From Symbiodinium natans (lineage: Eukaryota > Sar > Dinophyceae > Suessiales > Symbiodiniaceae): 64,000 bases of DNA. Where the stretch lies: positions 179,130-243,129 of the forward strand of contig CAJNDS010000060.1 of assembly GCA_905221605.1 (NCBI GenBank), written 5' to 3'. Shown here piece by piece: positions 1 to 10,990 of the stretch (its first letter is position 1; every line of letters begins with the position of its first letter). The notes beneath the pieces are model-generated. The model saw only the letters and a program-made list of their open reading frames with translations. It had not been told where the DNA came from and did no database searches. Position numbers and translations under genes: made by a program.

Positions 1-2520
1 GCGCGCGCCGAACGTCTTGACCATCAAGACCCGACCGCAGATGGCAAGACGGCGATGGCTGTCACCACGGCAATGGTGATCGGCTCTGTTCTGTTGGCTT
101 TTGAGCTCCTTGTATTGATGCGCGTCGTGACGATAAAGGGTGTCTCGAGCTCTTGGGCGTTCCAGCTCTTGGGCGCAGGTGTTTCATTGGTGGCAGCAGT
201 GCAGTACTCGTTTATCATCCCAATGTCCTATGACCTCAGCCGCTATGCCGGCGGGGGCGCTGCCGCATCGGGGTTTTTTATCGGCTCGAACGGCATTGGC
301 CTGTTTGCCGGCATTTGCGCTTCGAGGCTTGCTTGGCACACGATGTCTCCCAGCCAGATCCACACTGCCATAGTCCTCCCTGTGGTGGCCAACGCGGGCC
401 TGGGTGTGGCCCTGGCGGGCTTGCTCGCCTCTGGCACCCCAACGCAGCATGAGCTGCTAGGGATGCGAGTCGCAATGGGGTTGTTCGAGGGTGTGGGCCA
501 GCTGATCCATTATCTCGTGCGCCAAATGACCCCGCCACGTGAGCAGGTACGCGCCGCGGTCATGGAGTACTCCGCCTACGCCTTGGGCATGGGTCTTGGC
601 CCCCTATTGAGCAGCATGCTTGGAGATGGGCCGGGCTTGGGGAGCAACACGCCCTTCCAGCCCAGTGCAGCAGCTGCAGTGTCAGTTGCAGTCGCATTCC
701 TTTGTCTTTGCATGGCTGCAATCCTGGTGCTGGCAGTCCCATCTTCGCCGAAGGGCTTCGAACAGGAGCAGGTTTCAGCGGACGGAGAGCAGGAGTTAGC
801 CGGACCCAGCCTTTCCAACCGTCCTGCAATCGTGTTTCTGTGCTTGATGCTGGAATTTCTTAGTTTGGGAGTGGCAGCCTCGGTTGAAGTGACCACCGCT
901 CTGCTCCTCGAGGTAGACGGCGGGTGGCAGTACCGCACAATTGGCACGGGCATTGGGGCTGTGCTTGCCGCGACTGCCGTGGCCGGGGCTGGCCTCATGG
1001 CTGTTCAAGAGAGCGGCCTTGTGGATGAGGCTCTGGCTATGTGGGTCATGCTGATTGTGGCTGCAGCTGGGGCAATGCTGCTCCTCAGGAGCCATGGAAT
1101 GTCGGCGGCCCTAGCAGCAGACTTCCTGATGTATCCCACCCTCGTCTGCGTCGCGAGTATCGGGGAAGGCACCGCCATGCAGGCGAGCAGCTCACGGTCA
1201 GTCTTCTCACAGCCAAACATCATCGTGATGTGCGCCTTTGCAGACGCAGCAGCGAGGGCCTTCTTCACACCATTGGGGCGGTACGTTTTCGACGAAGGCG
1301 GCAGAACTGGCTACGCATGGATGTTGCTCATGATCGTGGCCATCATTGCAGTGGCTGATGTCCTTGTCAGGCTTTTGCGACGCACTGCATGGCCTGCAAC
1401 CGACGGATACGACAAGCTGAGCATGAAGTTGGGGGGCGGGCCGGAGAACGGCCCTGACTTCATCAAGGTGCTTGATGTCCCTCTCATTGAGAAAGTGGAG
1501 GTTAGAGACTCGGAACGTGGCAAGGGCTTGTTTGCCAAAAGTGCTATCCGCCACGGCGAGCTTATCTACCGGGCGAAGTTCCACTTTCTGCCCGACCTTC
1601 CTGGGAAGGTGCTGCTGCGCTATGGCAGCGAAGAGTATGTGCTCGATGTTTTCACGCATGCCCCTCTTCATGGTGCAAACATTCGCGAATTGAACGAGCT
1701 CGACAGCTTCACGAACCACAGCTGTGAACCAAACATATTTTACGAGAACACGCGCTTTTTGACTGAGTCAAGCGGGGATTACGAGGTTTACGCACTGAAG
1801 AACATTTGCCCCGGCGCCGAGCTCACTGCCGACTATGACCTGTTTGCCTTTGAGACTACTCCAGAGGACCTCTTGCCGTGCAGGTGCAATTCATCCACAT
1901 GCCGAGGTTCCGTCCGTGGATCGAAATACTGGCCCCTGGAGCTGCTTCTACGGCGCCTCGCGGAGGTAGAGCCCATCCCGAGAGCTTGCCTCTTGCAGCA
2001 GCACCTTGAAGTGAAGTTCCTCGACTTTGGCCGCAGCGTTGGTGTGGTTGCAGGGCCATCAGGGCCATCAAGGCCATCAAGGCCATCAGAAAAGCGTGGC
2101 TGGACCATCACGGCCGCATGCGACTTTGAGCCCGGGGTTGTGATGTTTGAAGGGCCCAGCTGCATTGTGGACTGTATGATATGCCACGTGGTTGTGAACT
2201 TGCCGGTGCAGCTGGGCCCTGAGTGCTGGCTTCCACGAACGCTGGTCTTTAGCGGCGAAGATCTGGTGCGTGCTTCGATTCCAGTCAGACCAGTCAACGG
2301 AGACATCGGGGTGGGTGGCCACTGTGGCCACCGAGGAGAGCGTCAGTTTTTCGGGTTCGAGTTTGCTGCACACGGCCACCACGCCGACGCGGAGATTCGG
2401 ATGCTCGCGCATGGAGAGGGCAACCGTGCACCAGAAATCTTCCAGGTCCGCTCAAAGACCCGCATCAAGGCAGGGCAGGCGTTCAGCTGCGTGGCACCAT
2501 CATTGAGTCATGCGCAATGA
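1..2520 (+). CDS. MFS-like membrane protein fused to SET domain(s), 5' partial
   Basis: The frame is open from the first base of the window to a TGA at 2518-2520, so the true start probably lies upstream; the first Met is at 55. Counting from that Met, residues about 8-440 hold some 12 hydrophobic segments in two halves, as in a major facilitator transporter. Residues about 479-620 are a SET domain: the GKGLFA start, NHSCEPN at 554-560 (cofactor and pseudoknot motif), GAELTADYD at 587-595 with its Tyr, and a CxCx4C post-SET cluster at 609-616. Residues about 660-821 look like a second, decayed SET domain: a DFEPG-like start and a KTRIKAG end, but no NHS motif. SET proteins usually methylate lysines. 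The membrane fusion is unusual, and neither substrate nor location can be read from the sequence. A 9-bp repeat at 2056-2090 encodes a Pro/Ser/Gly/Arg linker. There is no intron over 2.5 kb. Confidence 0.8.
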   Translation, partial: ARAERLDHQDPTADGKTAMAVTTAMVIGSVLLAFELLVLMRVVTIKGVSSSWAFQLLGAGVSLVAAVQYSFIIPMSYDLSRYAGGGAAASGFFIGSNGIGLFAGICASRLAWHTMSPSQIHTAIVLPVVANAGLGVALAGLLASGTPTQHELLGMRVAMGLFEGVGQLIHYLVRQMTPPREQVRAAVMEYSAYALGMGLGPLLSSMLGDGPGLGSNTPFQPSAAAAVSVAVAFLCLCMAAILVLAVPSSPKGFEQEQVSADGEQELAGPSLSNRPAIVFLCLMLEFLSLGVAASVEVTTALLLEVDGGWQYRTIGTGIGAVLAATAVAGAGLMAVQESGLVDEALAMWVMLIVAAAGAMLLLRSHGMSAALAADFLMYPTLVCVASIGEGTAMQASSSRSVFSQPNIIVMCAFADAAARAFFTPLGRYVFDEGGRTGYAWMLLMIVAIIAVADVLVRLLRRTAWPATDGYDKLSMKLGGGPENGPDFIKVLDVPLIEKVEVRDSERGKGLFAKSAIRHGELIYRAKFHFLPDLPGKVLLRYGSEEYVLDVFTHAPLHGANIRELNELDSFTNHSCEPNIFYENTRFLTESSGDYEVYALKNICPGAELTADYDLFAFETTPEDLLPCRCNSSTCRGSVRGSKYWPLELLLRRLAEVEPIPRACLLQQHLEVKFLDFGRSVGVVAGPSGPSRPSRPSEKRGWTITAACDFEPGVVMFEGPSCIVDCMICHVVVNLPVQLGPECWLPRTLVFSGEDLVRASIPVRPVNGDIGVGGHCGHRGERQFFGFEFAAHGHHADAEIRMLAHGEGNRAPEIFQVRSKTRIKAGQAFSCVAPSLSHAQ

Positions 2521-3916
2521 CTCACTGCTCACCCTTATTATAAGCAGGTCAGTTGTCGTGGGCCAATGGGCTCTTCGAAGCTAGGGTTTTCACCCTGAAG
2601 CCAACTCCTTGCTGCGCTAAGCAGTGTTTGTGCGGGCCTTCGGAATGGTCCGGTCCTTTCGCGCGGCCGAACGCTTGAAATTGCCCCTGCAAGAGAGATC
2701 AAAAGTTGCAGCTGCCCGGCTGGCCAGAAATTACAGGAATCTACAACACCTTGAGAATTTCGCCCCACTCCACCTAGCAGGACGAGAGAGTTCGCAAGCA
2801 GCTCCTCTTCGCGCGGCAGCCGACACCACCGGCACAACTCCAGGAGCACAGCGTTAATGTCTTCCAGGATTGGCGGTTTCAGAATCAGGATCTGCTTATC
2901 TTCCAGGATGATATTGCTGGAATGGTTTCTCCATGACTTCAAGAAGCTCGCCCTTTAAAGGGCGAAATTTGAAAGACCTCATGAGGTTCGCAAGTCCATC
3001 ATCAGCTGACGTGTTGGGGCAGGAAGGGTGTGTTTGTGTTTGTGTTCGTGCTATGTGGGGTGGTAAAACGTTAGGAGAATCCTGGGGTTTTCTGGGATGA
3101 ACCCCTTGGCGACTTGGTCCCCAAGCTGACCCTCCAAGCCCTCGCCAGCCTTGCGGCCACTACGAAGTCTCTGCCTACCCGGCATCTTGGCATCCGAACT
3201 TCAAAGCACACTTCAGTACGACTCTCATGTTGGAAACCTTTGCCAAGTTCCCATGGACCTCACGGCATCACAAGCAGAGGCCTGGAAGCAGCGGCAGCGG
3301 AAGACGCTTGAATCACGGTCGGACATTCGGCCTGTTCAGCTGGAACTCGAAGAAAAGAATCTGCAGCGCCCTGAGTTGCGTTCCCGTTCTCTTCCTGGGT
3401 CAGTTGCTTCAACGTCTTCCCTCCCACGGAGTTGCCTAGTCGGGGAGTTCAATTCGGTCTTGGAGATGGCGTCCTCCATCCTCCAAAGACGAGTTGCGTA
3501 TTGGATCCCACGAAACCTTCAATGTCTCCAACTCAACTATACCCAACTCCCAATACTTCTTCACCTATTCACCCTGAAGGCAGGCATATCGCTTCCTGGT
3601 GACCTCATTAACAAAGAGCGAACCCCTTAGGACCTCCAGGCAGGTGGAAGACTCGTGGGATAGATCACTGATAGATCCATGCAGTCGGCCTTGCCAACGC
3701 ATGGAGTTCTCGAAGCCAGAACCCTCAAATGAGCTCTTGACAGGGCTTTTTGTATGAATGAAGCTTTGAGCTCGGCACGAGTATCAACAGAAGCAACAAG
3801 CGCATTCCTGGCGCCTTCCTGAAAGTCTAGCGCATTCCCGGTTCAGCCTGTGAAGTGTAAAGTGTGGTCTAACCGAGTCCATAGGTCCATAACCCCGGGA
3901 TTAGCTCCCATGCTCC
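2521..3916. other. Stretch without a resolved gene
   Basis: Mixed-composition DNA after the SET gene. A + strand frame open over about 3151-3630 has an acidic/basic, Gln-rich stretch near 3250-3400 that could be an exon, but no start, splice sites or homologous motif settle it. I see no repeat or RNA gene. Confidence 0.4.
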
Positions 3917-4126
3917 ATGAATGCTCGTCTGAGCTGCTGCCTCTGCGCCGTCTGCGCCTTGCTAGAATTAGCGGCCGCCGCTCCGACGTTTTCGCACCTG
4001 GCGAGCCTGCTGCCCTTCGAAGATCCTGGTCAAACCGTGGCACTTGCGAGCTGGCTGCATGCACGCGATGTGGCAAAAGCTGCTGGAAGGCAAGCAGGAG
4101 CAGTCAGGGGCGGAGGAAGATGCTCT
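3917..4126 (+). CDS. Candidate first exon, function unknown
   Basis: ATG at 3917 begins a frame with a hydrophobic, Cys/Ala-rich N-terminus (MNARLSCCLCAVCALLELAA), like a signal peptide or anchor. A strong donor (GTGAGT) follows base 4126. An alternative frame over 4021-4126 also reads as protein (residues such as WQKLLEGKQEQSG), so the phase is not settled. It is probably the start of the intron-rich gene whose further exons follow on the + strand. Confidence 0.35.
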
Positions 4127-4228
4127 GTGAGTTTGAGTATGTTTGGGCGGTGGGAAATTGCATCAGAGCAAACCCCACCTCCCAGATGACAAGTCGTGCT
4201 ACATGCGACATCCCGTGACTTTCGACAG

Positions 4229-4388
4229 AATGCTAGGCTGCCAAGGCGAATCAAAGCCCAACGTCCTTGCACTCAGCCATACTTCGCCCTAGATAGCCTA
4301 AGACTTAGCCACCCTTCTTTGGTCAAAGAAGCCCACGGCACCGAGGCTCAGAGAATCGATGTGTCCCTCCACACTGTGGAGGTCGCAG
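4229..4388 (+). CDS. Candidate internal exon
   Basis: The frame is open from an acceptor-like CGACAG ending at 4228 to a GTGAGC donor after 4388. The last 20 codons (KEAHGTEAQRIDVSLHTVEV) have typical coding composition. No family is recognised. Confidence 0.4.
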
Positions 4389-4724
4389 GTGAGCCAAGTG
4401 CGCTTGGGCTTTAAAGTCGGCCCATCCCCCGCAAGGTAACAGCTTTCCTGCCATGAAAGAGAAATCCTTCGCAGGGCGGATGCTCTGTAGGCTCCTGAGT
4501 TGAGTTTCTTTTTGGGCGGGTCTTGGGCGTGTGGAATGGAGGCCAGGCCCCAGATCTGAAACATCGAATGGCGCCCTTAAAGCTTTGACAGGCCCTAAAC
4601 AGGCCAAACAGCCCAGGTTTGGCGAGATGCTGCTTTTGAGCGACTCCCAGACCTCATGCGAACCACGCGCCAGGCCTGTGTGCCGAGTTGAGCTAGAGCT
4701 GTATTTGCACGGAAAAAGGGGGCC

Positions 4725-4743
4725 GGGGGGGGGGGGGGGGGGG
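4725..4743 (+). repeat. Homopolymer run of 19 G
   Basis: An uninterrupted run of 19 G, a likely G-quadruplex former and a site where read length errors are common. Confidence 0.95.
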
Positions 4744-4928
4744 TGGCCTAAGCTCGAAGCTATGGACCCATCGGGTCTCTGTTTAGTGCATATTCTTTAC
4801 CGTTTCAGGGTGCCAAACATAAGGACATATAAGGACCCTTACAATTAAATCCCCGTTCGTGATGAACTGCCTTGCACACAACCCTCCCTTGCACATCCTT
4901 GCACATAACATATTCGGTTCATGTCCAG

Positions 4929-5030
4929 GTCCTGTCCACAGTCTTCAATGACGCCCCAAACCTGCCTCTCCTGCGCGATGTCTTGGAGCGGGCCCTTCTG
5001 CTGCCGGGGGAGTTCATCGTGCTGATCCTC
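4929..5030 (+). CDS. Candidate internal exon, hydrophobic end
   Basis: Follows a TGTCCAG acceptor and ends before a GTAATT donor. It encodes an amphipathic stretch (FNDAPNLPLLRDVLERALLL) running into hydrophobic residues (GEFIVLIL), suggesting a membrane segment or helix. Family unknown. Confidence 0.5.
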
Positions 5031-5104
5031 GTAATTGCATATATGATCCTTCTTGTGCCGCCCTCCCCAGAACTGCTTGACTCGGGAGAGTGTCCTCTCC
5101 GAGG

Positions 5105-5190
5105 ACCAACGCGGACATTGGCCTGGTACCCAACTTCTACTCTGAAGTCCTCGCCATCCTTCAAAGGGTGGCCGTGAAGGCTCTCAGCAC
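5105..5190 (+). CDS. Candidate internal exon
   Basis: The frame reads TNADIGLVPNFYSEVLAILQ then RVAVKAL, typical of a folded protein. It lies after a CTCCGAG acceptor-like site. The right boundary is uncertain: the frame stays open to a stop at 5234-5236. Confidence 0.45.
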
Positions 5191-5317
5191 CTTAACATAC
5201 CTTAACTGTCTGGGTTTCGGAGCTTGGGGGACTTAAAGAAAGGCTTCGGAAAACCACCTCTTAAGATCTCTTAAGCGGGAGAAAGCCAACCCTTCGGACT
5301 GCAAATTGGGTTGACAG

Positions 5318-5485
5318 CGGCAATGGAACTCACGAGCTTTTCGGGTTGGTCAACAGTGCAACCAGCGCGATCTTTAAGAAAGTCGAGCCCTGCAGCAAGG
5401 CATCAACCGCGTCGGCGTTGGAAACTGGACCGGCTTCGTGCCGGAGAAAGCAGGGGAGGCTCCCAGGGTTACAGGCGTTCGCTAG
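5318..5485 (+). CDS. Candidate exon(s), possible C-terminus
   Basis: Two protein-like stretches in different frames meet here. From 5318, after a TTGACAG acceptor, the frame reads GNGTHELFGLVNSATSAIFK. From 5396, after CCCTGCAG, another reads INRVGVGNWTGFVPEKAGE and stops at TAG 5483-5485. Either a very small intron or one spurious frame is involved. Confidence 0.4.
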
Positions 5486-6187
5486 TGCTACTCATGTGAA
5501 TCCATGGTTCCAATCTCTTGGGTCTTGGAGTCTCACGGAGTCTTTGCGTGGTTCGGCTTCCTGCCCGCGTCGGCAAAGCCAGGCAGTCGACCTCGGTCCT
5601 GTCCTTCAACTGTCGAGGCACTTTCCGCAGTCGCTCAGCCCAGACACCGGATTGCTGCTTCCTTTCTTCCTGGCGGTTTTGGAGGGATGTCTTTCCCAAA
5701 GTTGTTGAAGGCAAAGCGCGATGTGCTCCCAAACATCAAGCCGAACGCCGAAGGAACCACTTGGATTTGCCAGTGCAGAGCCAGCGGCATCATCTTGCAG
5801 AGTCTTGTTGCCTTGCTTCTCGAAGCAAAACCCCCCAGATGGCTTTTGCGCGTATTCTCTACTCCAAACTGGGATCGTCATCTCGAACCTGCCAAAGCCG
5901 GAAAAGTCAAACAGAGCAAAGCTGGCAAAGCCCCGGACTCCACAAAGAATGTAAGAGAAACCTTTTAGGAGAGCTCGTGTTGGCCTTTCCATGCCTTTGC
6001 AGTCCGATACCATCCCAGGGCGCATCCTGGCAGTGATTGCTTCGTCTTCCAGCGCCACACCGCACCCCAGCTGAATCCGTCAACCCCGTAATCCCGGAAT
6101 CCGCAAAATCCGTGGCCAATCCTTTGTGGATTACCCCAAACCTTGGGGCTCCTCGCACCCCAAACCTTGCACCCTACTTGGATTCAG

Positions 6188-6289
6188 GTGGAGCGAATGA
6201 TCTCGGCAGTTGGCTACGTCTTCTATGGACAGGCACCGTTCGGCCAGCTCATGCTGGACCCTACGCCGAAATGCGGAAGGAAGATGGAA
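6188..6289 (+). CDS. Candidate internal exon
   Basis: Between a GGATTCAG acceptor and a GT donor at 6290. It encodes VERMISAVGYVFYGQAPFGQ followed by LMLDPTPKCGRKME. The aromatic and Gly pattern and clean borders support a real exon. No domain is recognised. Confidence 0.5.
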
Positions 6290-6525
6290 GTTGTGGGGAA
6301 TTAGGGCTTCAGGGGTGAGAACTGGGGCTTCAGGGGCGTACAAGCCTCGACCTTTCTTCACACCGGCTTTTCATTGCACCGGCCCAAGTTCGACAGACCT
6401 CCATGAGAACATGCTAGCTTTTTAGGGCAAGACTTTGGAGAACGACAGTGGTAGAACATCGCAGTTCATATCAAGTCGATAAACTTGCAGCTCAACGCTC
6501 TTATCTGTTTGCAAGGAGTCCATAG

Positions 6526-6618
6526 TAGACGGCCACACGGTCCTGTATGCTCGTAGACTCTTGGGGCACGTCGACCAAACAGATGCCCAAGACGATCAGA
6601 AGCCCTCAGAAGGGAAAG
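6526..6618 (+). CDS. Candidate internal exon
   Basis: Between a CCATAG acceptor and an AAAG/GT donor after 6618. It reads DGHTVLYARRLLGHVDQTDA, then an acidic, Gln-rich tail. Probably the same intron-rich gene as its left neighbours, though this cannot be proved without transcripts. Confidence 0.45.
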
Positions 6619-7439
6619 GTCCCGGTCCAATCCGTTCCAGGGTGAGTAAAGCTGGCAGAAGCAGTGAAGCATGTGGTACGGAACGCCCTTGCAAGATGAG
6701 GCCCCCCTTGCCACGAAGCCCCCAAAGAAGCCGAGGAGGCCATGCGCTCTGCGACGGGTCTGGAGCCCATCGCCGCTGGGCCTTTTTTTGGGGGGAGCGT
6801 GGGGGGTTCAATTGGAGCCCGGCATACCATCGGCATACCCTTTGGAGATCCAAGGCTTAGGGCAGCTTAGGGATGTTTCGAGTTGAGAGGAGAATAATTT
6901 GGTCTCGTGGCCTTCAGGGGTGAATTCCTGGTTTCCGACCAGGTTCCTACAGCGTCAGCGCGCGGGTTGGCATGCTAAGGTGGCGGTCCCTTTGCCTACC
7001 ATGGCTAAGTGGACGCGCCCAATGCGTGCAGAGAGAGGTACGTGCAAAGTTTGGACTGTTACGTCCGGGAAACCTAATTTCCGTCGTGCCTAAACCCGCG
7101 AGCGCTGAACTCTGAACTTGTATGATTGGTCTTGGAAGTAGGAATTAGAAAATAGTTGGAAAGTCCCAGGAGATCGCCAGACGGAGGTTGACCTTCCACC
7201 TTGACCCCATTGAGACGAACCGAAAGTTCGAATGGGCGGACCGGGCATTCTTTTCGGGAGTTGAAGGGCTTAAGGGGCTTAAGATGGTTGAGGAATGTTG
7301 AGGATGTAGGGCGCGGGCCTTTTGACTTCGAGCATGGGCTCGGGGATCAGGTATTGTCAGCTTACAAGGATTCAGGTGAAAGGATCAGAGTTTAGGATGC
7401 GGGTGCCTTGCATCAGCGTGACGCTGCATGCGGGATGAG

Positions 7440-7718
7440 CAGCAGGACAAGTCCGACAAGAGTCTGGAGCTGCTCGCGTTCAACAACCTGGTGGGGGTGA
7501 TGGAGAGAGAACTGAGAGACAGAGAGACAGAGAGGGAGGCCCTGTCCTCCAAGCCCTGCAGCAGAAGAAGCAGAGGAAGAAGCAGAGGAAGAAGAAGAAG
7601 GAGAAGAAGAAGAAGAGGAAGAAGAAGAAGAAGCGGAAGAAGAGGAGGAAGAAGAAGCAGAGGAAGAAGAGAGAGGTACAATCACACATAGAGCAGGCTC
7701 AATATGCCCAGGCACAAG
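7440..7718 (+). CDS. Candidate exon(s) with a charged repeat tract
   Basis: 7440-7555 encodes a Leu-rich, charged stretch (SLELLAFNNLVGVMERELRD). From 7562, after a CTGCAG acceptor, a polypurine (GAA/GAG/AAG) tract to about 7676 encodes either poly-Glu or Lys/Arg-rich protein depending on frame. The Lys/Arg frame continues into VQSHIEQAQYAQAQ and meets a GT donor after 7718. It looks like a coiled-coil or basic region, with phase not settled. The polypurine run itself could form triplex DNA. Confidence 0.45.
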
Positions 7719-8347
7719 GTAGAGATTTCACGGTCAAGGATTCTGCAGCGCATCCAGGATGCATCGGCTGAAGCAAACGCAGCACAGGGTTGTTGTTGAC
7801 GTTGCTATGAGAGATGAACGCACGCACGACGCAAGCACCATTTTAGACACTACCCGAGACAACTCGAAGAAATCAGTTCAAAGCTCGTCGTACGCATCGA
7901 AAGGGCACTGCGAGCAAGCCCCAAAAGCCCTAAAACCCCAAGGCCAAAGATGTGTGTACAACGTAGCATTGGGCTAAAGCCGCTAAAGCATCACTCCGGT
8001 GCAGGCCGGATTTGGCCTCGCTCCGGGGAAGCTCGTGTTTCAGAGCCTCGGGACTCCCGGCCGTGTTGTGACCTGGGGCTTGGGGTGAACGTGGTAAGTA
8101 GCTGAAGGTTGCTTCTGCGAAGCCGCCACTGCACAGAAAGGGTGTTGTAGGTACATCTCGGCCGGCATGAGAGGAAACTCTCCATGAGTTCCTTCCCCGG
8201 AACAGCCGACAGCAGTTCCGCAATGGCTATGGTCCTCTGGTAGAACTCGGTAGAACTCGAGCACGGTAATGGACAGGTTGAAGGTATCTGCATCCCTGGC
8301 CTGACTGACCCAACAAACTCCTGGAAACTTGCGAAGGAGCCCTCCAG

Positions 8348-8419
8348 CCACAAGCGACTTGATGGAACGCGTCTCCCACAACTTCGTCGTTCCACGCGAG
8401 GTGGCGATGGACAAGACAG
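8348..8419 (+). CDS. Candidate internal exon
   Basis: Between a CCTCCAG acceptor and an ACAG/GT donor. It encodes SDLMERVSHNFVVPREVAMD. Well-bounded and coding-like; family unknown. Confidence 0.45.
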
Positions 8420-10888
8420 GTGCCTCGGATGCCTCGGCATGCCCCAAATTTCATTATGCACTCTGAGTGATTATCACAACACCTCGTGAAGGAGGAGCAG
8501 CAAAGATTGAACAGCACATGCTCCCCACCAAGCTCACTTCCTAACTCTTCTTTGTGTTCTCTTTCTCGGCCCGGCCTTCCTCTCATACTCTGCCTAAACA
8601 ATTTGCTCTTCTTTCCGCCTCCCACCGCACACAACTCACAGACATGTGCATATTATCTCCAAAGATCTGCCTTGCTTTGGCTACAGTCGATATTCGGATC
8701 CATGTCTACTTTACTACCTGTCTTCTCAGTAAGATGACTGCCGATGCTGGATGAGTTTGCGCTATGAGTGCTTGTGCAGAAGACCTAAGATCTATGAGTT
8801 GTGTCATTCATCTGGAAAGGAGGAAATTGACATGTAAAGAGTTCAGATAGCGACTTGATTGAAACCTTGTCATTCCAAGCCCTGCCTTTGTCACGTCCAA
8901 GCCTATTCCCCAAATCCTTGGTGCTAAATCCTATAGAGCGGGATCCCTCAATGTTCTTCCGTTGATTTCACTCCCTGACACCTTTTCCCTAAGCTCTAAA
9001 GTCTCTAAAGAGGGCCTAAACCTTAAGTCCTTGTCGCTAAGTTCTACAGAGCGGGATCCCCAAATCTTGTTTCCAAAATCTTGTTCCCTTAATTTTGCTC
9101 CCTGCTCGTACGTCGTATTCCCTGAGCCCTAAAGAGGGGGTGGGGGCCTTAAATACTGCAGAGTAGAGCCCCTAGGAGAGCCCTTAACCCCCAAAAGAAA
9201 TAACCCCATTTACTAAATCTTGTTGATAAGTGTTAAAGGGCGGCATCCCTAATTCCATTTCTTAATCAATTGCTAGTTGAACAAACACACATGCTACAGC
9301 AGATGTCGATTGAAATGCCTGCGACTAAGCTGAGTTTCAGCGACCAAAGCAACCTCTGAGACTTTATCATTGAGAGAAACCGCGAGCCCGATTACGATTA
9401 AATCGATTGGGGGCCAGGATTGAAGATTGAAAAGTGAAGATTCCCAGAAAACTTTTTTCTGGGAATCTTCAATCTTCAATCTTCAATCTTCAATCTTCAA
9501 TCTTCAATCTTCAATCTTCAATCTTCAATCTTCAATCTCAGTCTTGGCCCCGATTGAAATTCAATTGGCATACGGCTTTAATCGGCTTCAGGATATGCAT
9601 AGTAACCTTACAAGCACAATATTCACGCAACTTTCCGACACACCACGCATAGCATGTACTCATGCCGCATGCCACGCGCACAGCCTCCCAAGTACGTGTC
9701 TACAAGCATCTACGTGCCAGAGGCATAAAACTCAATGCAGGATGGTGGACTCCCCCCGGTTAAATGCAATAAAAATCTCCGAGTAAAGTGCTTTGTGCAG
9801 CTGCTTCGGAATTGGATCCTGACACCCACTTAAGCACAATGTAAGCCTGGAGCTTGGGAGTACTCCCCCAAGCATCTCTTGGGACGTAAGCCCGAGGCTA
9901 CTTCGTGGATCCGGGTCAGTGTTTCTCGGAGAATGGCACTATCAGCATCTTGGATTGCTGAATTCAAGCTTGAGCCGTCTTGAACCGGGTGCAGCTACAT
10001 TTGATGCCGCGGCTGCCTGAGCCAGACTTCGTAGTACCCATCTGGACAGAGGGAGGATTTAGGCTTCGAGTGCAAGCTAAGCAGCCGCACCAGTGATGCT
10101 CAGAGCAGGATGCTAACCTCTGGGCTAGGGCAATAGATTCCAGCAGGGGCATTCCAGGTGGGGTCGCGCTGGTGGCAATGTGTACTTCTCCGACTCCGCA
10201 GGAGCCCGCGCTGGTCACCCGGCTGAGAATTCAAGCGGTTCCAATTTTAGGGTTTGGGGTTTGGGGAAGCAGCTCTCTGTTTATCCTCCCCTCTTTTAGG
10301 AACATGAACCTCCTAAGCTGAAAGACGCTGGGAGGTGCTGACAACCTGCTACGACCCATGCTTGGCAATGATGATGCACTGGAAACACACTGAGCTCTTG
10401 TTCTGCTTCTTTAGCTCGAAAGGCAATTCCCCACCCATGTTCTCTCGCTCTCTCTCCTCCTCTCTCTCTCTCTCTCTCTCTCCCCCTGTTCCTCCTCCTC
10501 CTCCTTACTGTGAGCTCTCGCCAGGGTCCCCAGACGTGGCCCAAACACGGGCCAGTAGTGCACCCTGCTGCAGCCTGTAGGCCCGAGTCACAAACTTCCG
10601 GCAAGGACACGCAGCCAGTGCTCCACATGTTTGTATGCCCCCGAAAAGGAATACAAACACCACAACCACACCGCTCCAAAGGTGCTGGGCATCGACCGCA
10701 TCCGAATGGAGAATGCCACCTCAGGGCGATATCGTGGCCGGCGGCGACTCGTTGTGCCCCACCCGCAGGATATGGACCAAGGGCTTCGGCTGGAGATTCA
10801 GGGCTCAGGGCTGGCGAGGGCTTGTGGTTCCAGAACCTCAGAACTTGACAGCGGCTGATGCATCTCAATTTCAACGGCCCCTTCCTTA
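8420..10888. other. Stretch with degenerate repeats and no clear gene
   Basis: 8890-9260 carries three or four diverged copies of a roughly 110-120-bp phrase containing CTAAA..CTA(T/C)AGAGCGGGATCCC. 10440-10505 is a CT-rich run. 10630-10860 has two overlapping + strand frames that could be coding, but neither has convincing borders. Confidence 0.4.
9436..9537. repeat. Perfect 16-bp hairpin joined to an AATCTTC array
   Basis: GAAGATTCCCAGAAAA at 9436-9451 is the exact reverse complement of 9455-9470 across a 3-nt loop. The right arm opens directly into about ten head-to-tail copies of AATCTTC up to about 9537. The left flank (9419-9430) also carries the complement of this 7-mer, so the hairpin can extend. 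Confidence 0.85.
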
Positions 10889-10990
10889 ACCGAGGGCTTG
10901 CCACCGGATCTGCAGAACAAGAAGTTTGGACCCAGCGTGATCATCATCCGCCTCGAAATGGACTTTGCTGCTGGGGAATGTCTCGGATTC
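10889..10990 (+). CDS. Candidate exon
   Basis: The frame reads TEGLPPDLQNKKFGPSVIII then RLEMDFAAGECLGF, with a possible GT donor after 10990. Its composition is clearly protein-like. I do not recognise the family, and the left border is uncertain. Confidence 0.45.
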
